Shown here piece after piece: positions 45,401-54,366 of a DNA stretch of 64,000 bases (positions are counted from its first letter, which is position 1; every line of letters starts with the position of its first letter). A program made the position numbers and the translations under genes. Origin of the DNA: Rhododendron vialii (taxonomy: Eukaryota > Streptophyta > Magnoliopsida > Ericales > Ericaceae); contig NC_080562.1 in NCBI RefSeq assembly GCF_030253575.1, forward strand, positions 26,625,352 to 26,689,351, read 5' to 3'. The notes beneath the pieces are model-generated. The model had not been told where the DNA came from and did not search any database. It saw only the letters and a list, made by a program, of their open reading frames with translations.

Positions 45401-47955
45401 TCAAAACCAATTGTCTATGATTTGAGAGTCCGTCCAGGCTCATATACTAGTTTTGGAGGTTATAATTAACTAATGTGGGACAAACTCCAACACTCCCCTG
45501 CACGTGTGACCCCCGACTTGCACTTTGAGAGGTAAACCAATGACCCACGTGGATCACAACAAACAATGGTGCACTTATGGCACAAACAGGGGGAGCAATG
45601 AGCCTTGCCCAAAATTCTTCGAAGCCCTAGTTCTGATACCATGTTAAAGCATCCAACTCAAAACCAATTGGCTATGAGTAGAGAGGCCGCCCAGGCTTAC
45701 ATACTAGTTTTGGAGGTTACAATTAACCAATTAGGGACAAACTCCAACAATGTTGAATATCACCCTGCAGTTTCCGATAATTATTCTCTTTGTTAAATGC
45801 TGAAATATGTTGTTGTGCTATACTTTATAGGGTTCTTATTAGGTTTAAAGCATGTCTAGTTTCATGTGGGTTCCTATGGTCTTAGACTCTCATGTTTATT
45901 TTCAGGTTTAATGTGTGAACTGTTGTGGAGCGATCCACAACCTCAGCCTGGAAGAGGTCCTAGCAAGAGGGGTGTTGGTCTTTCTTTTGGTGCAGACGTA
46001 ACAAAAAGATTTTTGCAGGAAAACAACCTAGGTACTCGTCTCACAGTTTTGATGCTTTTCATGGTGTCAATCCTTTTAGTGACATAAATTTATACATCTG
46101 ATTCAATTATCAGATTTAGTTGTGCGATCTCACGAAGTGAAGGATGAAGGCTATGAGATTGAGCATGATGGCAAACTCATTACTGTGTTTTCTGCACCAA
46201 ACTATTGTGATCAGGTATTTAATCAGGATCTCTTCCTTAACACTTGTCCGTTTTACCTTCTTAGATTATACCACTTTTGTTTGCAAGGTTCATCAAGGTC
46301 ATGTCCTTCACAATTTACCTCAGGCAGGCCAATTATTGGGTACTCCCGGATTATCATGTGGCATTGCTATGTGGTACTCCCCACAAATAAATGATTGCCA
46401 CCACATATTGTGGGTCACTCCTTATCTCCCAACCACTCAACAAAAGTGAGTAATAATGTCCCTGTCGCATAAGTTGTCGCCACGTAAATGGTTAGGAGTA
46501 CCATGTAGGCAACGCCATGGGTACTCCGAGAACGCTGAATTATTACTCAGACAAGCCATATGTATTCGTCAACTATATTTCATGTTTTCTTTAGACAACA
46601 GTTCTTCACCTCTCATGTTTCCGTTAGATAACAGATATTTTTATAATCTGTGCATAAGTCAGAGGAAGGTGGAGCCATAGTTGTCAAGGGTGAAAGACGC
46701 ACCGAGGCGCAAAGTCCTCTTGGGCCTGAGGCGAGAGGTGCACCTATGCGAAAACATAGGAAAAATAGCACACTCTTTGAATTCCCAAAACTTTTTTTAT
46801 ATGTAAAGCTACAAACATTAAAGAAATTATTTTTGAAAAATTCGAACTTATATATTTAAATTAAATTATTTCTGAAAATAATTAAACACACAAGTTCAAT
46901 TTGAATTATTTCTGAAAATAAAGCTAATTCTAAAACCTTAAAAATAATCCTCTTCCTATTCAGTGTGTTGTGTTATGTACAGGACCATATGTATTATGTA
47001 GTTTACATATACGTATGAAGAGAGAAGAGAGGGGAGAAGAATACCTTGACTGAGAGAGACGCCTAAGAGGAGACGATGAGAGGAGAGTAGAGGAGCAGGC
47101 GACAGCAAGAGACGATCGAGTGAGAGAGATCAAGTGAGTTCTAGTCTCCGTCGGCTGAGACACAGAGATCAATTAGACAGATTGAAGACCAGGAGAGGAT
47201 AGATGGCTTTTGTTTTGTTTGAGATCTGACCACCAGGGTAATAGTTTTAACCTACACAACAGGATCCTAGGGCTGTGATCGATTTGAAAGAAGCGCTTTT
47301 TTTTGTGCCTTGTCGCCTTTCTGTGCCTAGCCTGCGCCTTGTTTAAGTCGCCTCGCCTGGGGTGCGCCTCGCCTCACCTTGCGCTTGGGCGCGCCTTTGA
47401 CAACTATGGATGGAGCAATATGAAACTGGCTTTTGTTGTGTACCAGAAAGGCAAAAACTAAGTTTAGGCATGTTAGATGGAGACTTCATGTTTCTGTGCG
47501 TGAGTGTATATTTGTTAAGTTAAAATTTGTATTCCAAATAAGGGTGAAGGACAAGAACAAACACAAGGTCTGAGGTTTGACTTTGTTGTTTTTTCTTTTT
47601 TCCTGAATCGGTTCTCTCTCTATCTTAAAAGATCCATAGTTATTTGTTGCCTATTAGGTCATTGATCTTGGTTTTTTCTTTTAACCTAAAACATGACATG
47701 CCATAAATTACTTTGTTTGACCTTGTTATTTTAACATAACCCTTCAGATACTTCGCAAATTTAGTAAATATTTTGGGAACTTTACAATCAAATAGTAAAG
47801 GAAACCATATGGAGGTATTCTCTGTTGGGATAGTAAAGGTAATCTCTATCCAACAATTCTGACATAATAGTGATAGGATGCAAGAATTTCGAAGCTGGTA
47901 TTGTTTTTTGTAGAAATATCTGCTCTGTGTGCACATTCACCTTCATGTTTTAGCC

Positions 47956-48000
<45 letters not shown>

Positions 48001-48433
48001 GTATAGATAGATATGTTATCAGTCCTGTATTTTGTGTCACGTCTCCAGAATGGTTAATTATTGGCTTTTGGCAGGTCCCTTGATGTAATACTAAATGTTT
48101 GACTTTTTCTGCGTTTTTTTAAACTTCTCTTTGCTTTGAGTATGCTGCAGATGGGTAACAAGGGTGCCTTTATTCGTTTCGAAGCTCCAGATCTGAAGCC
48201 AAATATTGTTACTTTTTCATCTGTGGTCAGTAGCTTCTGTTTACCAGTACCTTTTCTAGTTTTAATTGTTGATTATCTGTGCACCTGTTTCCAACTTTCC
48301 AGAATTAATTGATTAAGCATAGAGGTTTTTTTATTCCCTTTCTTTCTGTAAATTTTCTTGTGTGAATTTGCAGCCACATCCTGATGTCAAGCCAATGGCA
48401 TATGCCAACAACTTCCTCCGAATGTTCTCGTAG
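36423..48433 (+). CDS. PP5: serine/threonine protein phosphatase 5 (TPR-containing PPP phosphatase)
   Basis: Thirteen coding exons: 36423-36492, 36667-36836, 36921-36992, 38839-38989, 40113-40316, 41891-41999, 42102-42219, 43843-43990, 44146-44394, 45906-46031, 46114-46214, 48151-48225, 48374-48433. All junctions keep phase, giving 550 residues, or 553 from the in-frame ATG at 36,414. I prefer the second ATG because plant homologues begin MET-. Exons 1-4 encode three TPR repeats (about 10-125; [20 protein letters not shown]), which in this family bind Hsp90 and restrain the catalytic domain. Exon 5 adds a hydrophobic anchor. Exons 6-13 are the metal-dependent catalytic domain, with [26 protein letters not shown], the SHEVKDEG His and FSAPNYCDQ. 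In Arabidopsis PP5 (PAPP5) acts on phytochrome and in other signalling. Nothing key is missing, so the gene looks functional. Confidence 0.96.
36837..36920 (+). other. GC-AG intron (PP5 intron 2)
   Basis: Exon 2 ends TATTCAAAG and the intron starts GCATGC, not GT. The intron ends TTAATTGCAG and exon 3 starts GGTTATTACAGG. Only this junction gives the conserved [13 protein letters not shown] sequence, so a GC donor is the natural reading. GC-AG introns are a known minority class spliced by the major spliceosome. Confidence 0.8.
37500..38310 (+). mobile_element. possible decayed LINE tail in PP5 intron 3
   Basis: The end of this stretch (GTGGTCCCTCGGGCCTCAGC and, after 38,290, TTAAATTTATTGCTTATTAAAG) resembles LINE 3' ends. 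No reverse transcriptase motif is left. PP5 intron 3 (36,993-38,838) is otherwise featureless. Confidence 0.25.
40113..40316 (+). other. PP5 membrane-anchor cassette exon
   Basis: This 204 bp exon (68 codons) encodes two hydrophobic runs, [18 protein letters not shown] and [18 protein letters not shown]. It is phase-symmetric: skipping it joins exon 4 ATAG to exon 6 AGGTGGAG without a frame change. In tomato and Arabidopsis, alternative inclusion of the corresponding exon is known to make a longer, membrane-integral PP5 in the ER and nuclear envelope and a shorter soluble form. Here the two forms would be 550 and 482 residues. Confidence 0.85.
44596..45749 (-). mobile_element. TRIM (miniature LTR retrotransposon) in PP5 intron 9
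   Basis: Two near-identical LTRs of 108 bp lie at 45,642-45,749 and, interrupted by a MITE, at 44,596-45,492. Each starts TGTTAAAGCATCCAACTC and ends ACAAACTCCAACA on the + strand. On the - strand the right-hand LTR is followed at once by TGGTATCAGAA, the Met-tRNA primer-binding site, and the other is preceded by AGGGGAG, a polypurine tract. The internal region is about 150 bp and encodes nothing. The flanks ATGTC and ATGTT fit a 5 bp duplication with one change. This is the standard TRIM layout. Confidence 0.88.
44620..45399. mobile_element. Mutator-like MITE inside the TRIM LTR, 9 bp TSD CTCAAAACC
   Basis: 780 bp, with ends TATGAAGCACGGATACGG and GTATCCGTGCTTCATAG. Perfect CTCAAAACC duplications lie at 44,611-44,619 and 45,400-45,408. 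Removing it restores a 108 bp LTR identical in length to its partner. Subterminal regions are arrays of GGATACG / CGTATCC. The reading frame at 44,751-45,092 on the - strand is not a gene. Confidence 0.92.
46676..47408. mobile_element. Mutator-like MITE in PP5 intron 11
   Basis: 733 bp, with ends CATAGTTGTCAAGG and CCTTTGACAACTATG, GC-rich subterminal arms (AGGCGCAAAG, TGGGCGCGCCTTTG) and a purine-rich centre. The flanks AGGTGGAGC and GGATGGAGC agree at 7 of 9 positions, a plausible aged 9 bp duplication. Confidence 0.75.
47960..47997. repeat. (CT)n microsatellite in PP5 intron 11
   Basis: About 19 uninterrupted CT units. Confidence 0.95.
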
Positions 48434-48779
48434 TTTGGGTTCATCACGTCGCTCTCTTATTGCGGCCCAAATGGAAAGCAGAAGGGTGAAGAGTGGTATC
48501 GCTGGAAACGCGCAAATTACCCCTGTGCAATTGTAGTTTTCATTTTTTGTTTCCTCAATGCCCTATTGCTTGCGCAATTTTGTTTTTTTTTGGCCCTGTG
48601 CTGTGGATCAGAAGTCCAGGTTTAGGTGTAAAAGAAGTATGAACCATGGTGCGTGTAACATGTTTTTGCCATTTTCCCATTGGTAATTTAACTTATTTCG
48701 TTGTTCCTGAGCTTAATATAAACAGTTCAACTTGAATATCTGCAGTTTTAAGCACGATAGGGATTTGTGGAAATAGAAT

Positions 48780-49215
48780 CTATTAAACATGTTATCTTCA
48801 GATGTCAGTGGATCCATAAGGTGTGGAATATCAATCTCCTCCCATTCAGCTTTCCCACCCGCTCCGTTATATCTGCTCCCCCATGGTTTGAGTCTGTTTG
48901 ACAACCTCGTCTCCTCGTATTGGGGCGGTGGTCACTCTCTTGCTCTGATTTCCCTGACTGGCTGGTCTATTTGGAAGAGGAGACTGGTTTTCTCTTTTCC
49001 CTAGTTCCCCTGATTCGCACTTTACCCTGGAATCGGCCGCAACTGTTGAAGGCCAATTGAATCCCATGGCGAACAATCTCGTCGAGGATAGTAATACTAC
49101 CACTCGGTGGCAATGTCCTCCCGATGGCTCCTGGAAGTTACGATGCCTTTGCAGTTATTGCTCGTGATTTAGAAGGATCTGTAGTGGAGATTAACTAGGC
49201 AGAATTTCGGTGAGG
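48780..49215 (+). mobile_element. L1-type LINE fragment (C-terminal RNase H region)
   Basis: In broken frames the + strand reads LALISLTGWSIWKRR, then about 150 bp on GSYDAFAVIARDLEGSVVEI. The (I)xWSIWKxRN motif followed by an RNase H-like segment is typical of the 3' end of ORF2 in plant L1 elements. Stops and frameshifts are frequent. It lies just downstream of PP5. Confidence 0.6.
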
Positions 49216-49565
49216 TGGGTGCCGATGACTGCACCATCAATGTGATCATTTTGATTTATTTTTTTTAACACAAGGTTTTTTTTTAACACGAAAGGGTAAA
49301 AGAGGAATTTTATTTACCATTGCTACAAATTGCACAACTTGTTTATGTGACACCATCTTGTTAGTTGATGGTGTGAATTGTTTGATTTCTTTTTTCAGTC
49401 TCAAGACTCTCAACATGAACCTAGTAATCTCGTATAGGCATGTTCAATAATTGTACCGCATGTTGTGTTCATGGGTGTTGCTGTTCAAAGAAAAAAGAAT
49501 TGTCGTGTTCGTAAGTTCTTCTTTGACCATATTTTGATTTTTGTTATTATCAATGTTGTATTATA

Positions 49566-49820
49566 CCCCTCCATCTCTATTTTTGTTCGTCCTTTTTCGG
49601 GATACCAATTTTTTAAAGGGGACACAATAATGACTACGGTTGAAATTTTTTGATTTTTCAAGAATACCCTTCACTTTTTTAGTCATATTCTTCAATGCAT
49701 TTAATTTATTTTTATTTTTTTGAAGAGAACTGGCATTAATAGAACTTTTTGGGCCAATTTTAAATTAGACAAACAATTTGAGACATCAAAAAATAAACAA
49801 ATAAAGTGGGACGGAGGGTG
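49566..49820. mobile_element. Stowaway-like MITE (degenerate)
   Basis: It begins CCCCTCCATCTCTATTTTTG, ends GTGGGACGGAGGGTG and has TA on both sides. The terminal match is imperfect, as expected for an old Stowaway MITE. Confidence 0.6.
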
Positions 49821-50089
49821 TACATATTTTTTTCTGGTCCTTCTGGATGTAATAGACATTTATAAACCGGCTTACCGTCGATTGTGCTGCATTTTAAACT
49901 CAACTATCCGGTTCGTGGAAACCCATTGAACCGTTAAAACAAATACTCCAGATTCCAGAACCACATTTGTCCGGTCCGACCGGCCACGTTAATCTTTGAG
50001 AGTATGCCGAACAGTCCACCGCTAACCGCTACGTTCAACACCGTAACGTTAAACCGGGTACGGGAACAAAGATGAACCGGACTATATTT

Positions 50090-50209
50090 GAGGGCAATTT
50101 TTTACACTTGGGTTCCTGAACTACTGCTTTGGAAACACAGTTCGATTGCTCGAAGATTGTTTTCTCACTTCACCCAAAAGTACAAACGAAGATTGTTCTT
50201 TCACATCCC

Positions 50210-50212
<3 letters not shown>
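50090..50212 (+). promoter_or_regulatory. candidate 5' UTR exon of the MAIL-family gene
   Basis: A leader-like stretch ends TCACATCCCCAG|GTCTCT at 50,212, a good donor, followed by a (CT)n tract. The coding exon of the gene at 54,367 is itself preceded by an acceptor (TTTGTGTTTTAG at 54,344), so a 5' UTR intron must exist. If this is its donor, the intron is about 4.1 kb and carries the LINE and MITE copies between. This is inference only. Confidence 0.35.
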
Positions 50213-50243
<31 letters not shown>

Positions 50244-51419
50244 GATATATTTGTATGTATATTTAGCCGTGTTTTGAATGCCGTATTAGGTTCTTCTATG
50301 GTTTCATCGTGCTGCCCTAGTCTCTCTCACATTATTTTCAAATTGAAGCCGATAATAATTTAGGGTTTTGTGAATATGACTTGTGGTGATAGTTATTCTC
50401 TGTTTCCTTGTGATTTCTAGCCTTGGGAACGTAGAAGGAGAGGGTAGTTGTTGTGGATTCAGTGTCTCAAGTGAAAAGCTAATGTTATTTGTGTCTTCTG
50501 TGTTAAGGGTTTCGTGATTTGGAGTTTTTTCCTCAACTGTGTATGTAATGTGCCTAGAAAAGCCATTAGTTTTTGGGCCTGTAATCTTAAACGGTTAAAT
50601 AGGAGATAGAAAACGACACTGTGGTATATAGGCCGACTGGGCGCATTTAGTAGGGCGCCATAAAACCATTTACATGGAGCAGAAATGTGTACACAAGAAA
50701 GAGAGACTACTACTGTGTTTGGAATGTCTAAAAAAACCCCGGCCTTTTTGCTTTTTTGTTGGAAAAACAAGCTAAAAAATTATAGTTCTCAGTGCAGTTG
50801 TTTGGAGTTTTTTCGTCTAGCTTTTTAAACGTCTGGTGTTCTGAGAAAGAAACGGCGGGCCAAAAGCTGGCTTTTAGAAAGTTTTTGGGATATTTTCATG
50901 GCTTTTTGGCTAAAACAGGCAAAGATGTGAGGCTTTTAATGCTGATAATGCCAAAAGGCTTACTTTTTAAGCCATCTTAAGTACAACCTAAGCTGCTAGG
51001 CATGCGAATAGCATCTCCTGAAGTAATGCTCGGATGACTGTTGGGCACTACTTTCTTTGAAAGCATTTGAAAATTTTAAACCACCTGTAAGGCATGTCCG
51101 CCCTTAACGCAATCCATTGCTGAGAGGGTCCAGAATTGTGTTTGCCCCCTCGCCTACTTGCTACTGTAGCGTTGGTGTGCTCTGACTTCCCAAGGTATCT
51201 TAATGCTTCTAATTTCAGCTGCTCTTTTGATATTTGCAATTGGGGTTGGTACTGACTGGTGTACGCCTTGATTATTGATTGCAATATAGACTAGTTATAT
51301 CTATGGTCTAAAACTCAAGGCAAGCAAGTTATGTTGCAAAGTACTAAACTTTGTAACTATAATGGTGGCGAACAAGCCCGGCCTTAAATACATCTAGTTT
51401 TTCGCACTTTGTAGCGCGA

Positions 51420-52830
51420 AACGGTTACTCATGTTTATACCAGCTTACCAAAGTTCATCCAACCTCGGGGTGTACAAATCCTGTATGAATCAGCCGGCAT
51501 GCGACGACTCGACAATATTCGAAACAATGATTGTTTCCATAGCTGATCTATTATTATTCCGAATGGATTTTGTGACGCTATCATTGCAATTCTTAAGTTT
51601 TGCCCAATAATTTTCCGGCTCTCCCACTATTTCTTTATTGTTGACATGAATTCTATACCTTTGCAGTTGTTGCAGTGTTGGATATCCCCTTTTTTGTTAG
51701 ATATAGGTACTAAAATGTTATTTCTCCACTCATCCTTTATTTTAGGGGTTAATTACTTGTTGCCCCCTTTATCTATACACGTTTTTCACTTTACCCCCGC
51801 TTACTATAAAACGCAACAACCTACCCCCTTTATCTTCCAATTCCTAACACATAAGTCCTGCCGTTAACAAAAGATATGGCAGAGCCACTGCCCTTACATT
51901 CATCCATACTTAAAAACAAAACAGTTAACTAAGTTTGGCATATTCAATTACATCCAGGAGAATTCATCAAAAGATAAAGCCACAAGCCTTAGTGAACTAC
52001 GTCCAACTTGTCAAGTTTCCAGCAAAATATGGCAGAACCACTGCCCTTACATTCATCCATACTTAAACAAAATAGTTAACTAAGTTTGAGATCCCAGACT
52101 AACGGAAGGCCTTATGTGTTAGGAACTGGGGGTAGGTTGTAGCATTTTATAGTAAGAGGGGGTAAAGTGAAAAACGTGTATAGATAAAGGGGGCAACAAG
52201 TAATTAACCCTTATTTTAGTGGTCATTTTGATCTTATTAATTGACGAAGACATCTCTATCTCACTGGAGCAATTCCATGTCTTAATAGGCATACCATATC
52301 CCCCAAATTCCATTCTTGATTCTCTCTAGCGCAGTTTCAATGCTTTACTTTTTCTTCTAAGTTGGAACTTCTGTCCTCCAGTTTCATAAACACTGCCATG
52401 TTTTTCTCCTCTTAATCTTTCTAAATGATACTGATCTAAAACTTTATCAAAATAACTTCTGTAGCTCTCATTAGTCTCTTTATCCTTGGCTAACATGCAC
52501 AAATCTCCGTTGTTATACACTATCTAATTAGTCTTTTGTTTCCTTTCTTTGATCATATCAATTTTGTAAAGGTTCTTTCCCCATCTTTAGCATCCAATTT
52601 AGTATGAAAATCTTCAAAGGCTTTCATTGTACCATGTTTAGTTGTCCTTTTAACATAGTGGCAGCCCATTTATATATCTTAAGTTTTCATTTTATATCGA
52701 ATTACCACTTTTTATAGCATTCCTTTTTCATTTTGATTGCAACTTGTACCTCGTTAGTCCACCACCAAATTTCTTTAGGTATATGACCTTTTCCATTCAA
52801 AACTGTCAGGGGGTTTCTTTCGATAGTTTT
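51420..52830 (-). mobile_element. RTE-type LINE fragment, split by a MITE
   Basis: On the - strand, from high to low coordinate: GHIPKEIWWWTNEVQVAIK (about 52,790-52,730), SYRSYFDKVLDQYHLERLRG (about 52,470), then beyond the nested MITE DEWRNNILVPISNKKGDIQH (about 51,730) and a weakly recognisable SQNPFG segment near 51,570. WWW.EVQ.AIK and EWR...LVPI..KKGDIQ are characteristic of plant RTE-clade ORFs between endonuclease and reverse transcriptase. Frames are broken throughout. Both ends are lost. Confidence 0.8.
51746..52210. mobile_element. Mutator-like MITE inside the RTE LINE, perfect 9 bp TSD
   Basis: 465 bp, with terminal repeats of about 110 bp starting GGGTTAATTACTTGTTGCCC and mirrored by GGGCAACAAGTAATTAACCC. 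TTATTTTAG is duplicated at 51,737-51,745 and 52,211-52,219. The centre has two direct repeats containing CACTGCCCTTACATTCATCC. The flanking LINE frame can be read across the site once the element is removed. Confidence 0.92.
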
Positions 52831-52999
52831 TTAATGCATCTGTCATTTTATCCCCCGTATTATTTGTCTTTTTTATCAGGCATATTGTTGTTTCCTTTTC
52901 CAAGTTTTATGTTGCTTATTTAAACACTATGCCATTGGACATTTCAATGTAGACCTTTAATATTATCTAAAACAAAAAAAATAAAATAATGGGGTGAGT

Positions 53000-53930
53000 G
53001 GTCCTTGCTGGAAATATAACTGCTGAATGGAGTGGGACTTTGGAAGGGTATTAGGAGAGGATTGGGTGAGTTTTCTAGAGATATTAGTGTGAAAATGGGG
53101 CAGGGAGTAGGGTGAAGTTTTGGGAGCATATTTGGTGTGGAGAAGTTAGGTTGCGAGATGCTTACCACTCTATATTTCAGTTGACAGCAGATGGAGATGC
53201 GGCGGTGGCAGACTATCTCAAGTTGAAAGGGGATATGGTGCGGTGGGATGTTACGCTTTGCAGGGAGATACAAGATTGGGAGTTGGAGGAGTTGTTGGAT
53301 CTCTTTGGGTGATCATATGCAATGAGGGATGTGGGGAGAGGAGGATTTTTTGAGGTCGATCCCGGCAGCAAATGGGTCTTTCAGGTGAAAGGTTATTACC
53401 AAGTTTTGGCTGGAGAAGCAAATACTTCCTTTCCCTAGAGAGCCATGCGGGGTACTCGTATGCCAACCAAGGTCTCTTTTTTTGCTTGGTGTGCAGGTAT
53501 GGATAAGATTCTTGGTATAGATAATCTTATACGGCGTCGGGGGGTAATAGTGAATCGGTGTTGCATGTGCTTGAGGGATGAAGAGTCTGCAGCGCATTTG
53601 TTTATTCATTGTCCGGATGCCAAGGAGCTTTGGAATCCTGTTCTTGTCTCGTGGGACATGTCGTGGGATTTCCTTGCGACGGTGGTGGAGCTTCTTAAAG
53701 AGTGGGTATGGGTTTAGAGTGGGTAGAAGAAGACGATAGCTTTGGATTATGATCCTGCTGTGCTTATGTGGGTCAATTTGGTGAGAGAGAAATCGCAGAT
53801 GTTTTGATGGGGAGGAGAGACCACTGTTCAAGATTAAGAATCTTTTGATTTCTACTTTGTTTAGTTGGTAGTCGAGGGAGTGCAACCCTACTTGGAGTCA
53901 ATTCTTTGATATGACAGATGTTTTTGGAGT
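53000..53930 (+). mobile_element. L1-type LINE fragment (zf-RVT region)
   Basis: Segments in the + strand read KFWEHIWCGEVRLRDAYHSI, LKGDMVRWDVTLCREIQDWE, PTKVSFFAWCAGMDKILGID and RCCMCLRDEESAAHLFIHCP. The last carries the C..C...H..C pattern of the zf-RVT domain found at the end of plant L1 reverse transcriptases. There is one in-frame stop near 53,310 and another near 53,438. An A/T-rich LINE-like tail follows near 53,990-54,060. The reverse transcriptase core is missing. Confidence 0.85.
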
Positions 53931-54153
53931 ATAGAGGGGTGTATAGGTCATTTTTCCTTCGACCTTTTCTTTTATTTTTCTTCACTTGGACATGGGTGGC
54001 ATCCCCTTCATGCCTTTTCAATACTACTTTATTTCTTATCAATATATGTGTAATTTTTTTTTTCCATCTAATTCATAGGTTTGTCATATATTTATCGTTC
54101 AATGTGGCCTTTTACTGTTGATATCTGGTACATTCAGATCATGTTGTGATGTT

Positions 54154-54155
<2 letters not shown>

Positions 54156-54193
<38 letters not shown>
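54156..54193. repeat. (CT)n microsatellite
   Basis: About 18 CT units upstream of the MAIL-family start, within its presumed 5' UTR intron. Confidence 0.95.
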
Positions 54194-54196
<3 letters not shown>

Positions 54197-54366
54197 TGAT
54201 CTTGCTTTTCAATGTGTTCCATGTTACACGGTCTTCTTTTCAGATTTTTACCTATTATTTGCAAATTTTCTCTATTTTTTACTGCATCAATAGTAACTTA
54301 GTGCTGCTCTCCTTATCATTTTTGGTTGTTTCTTTGTGTTTTAGGCAGTTGCTTTTAGTAGCAAAA

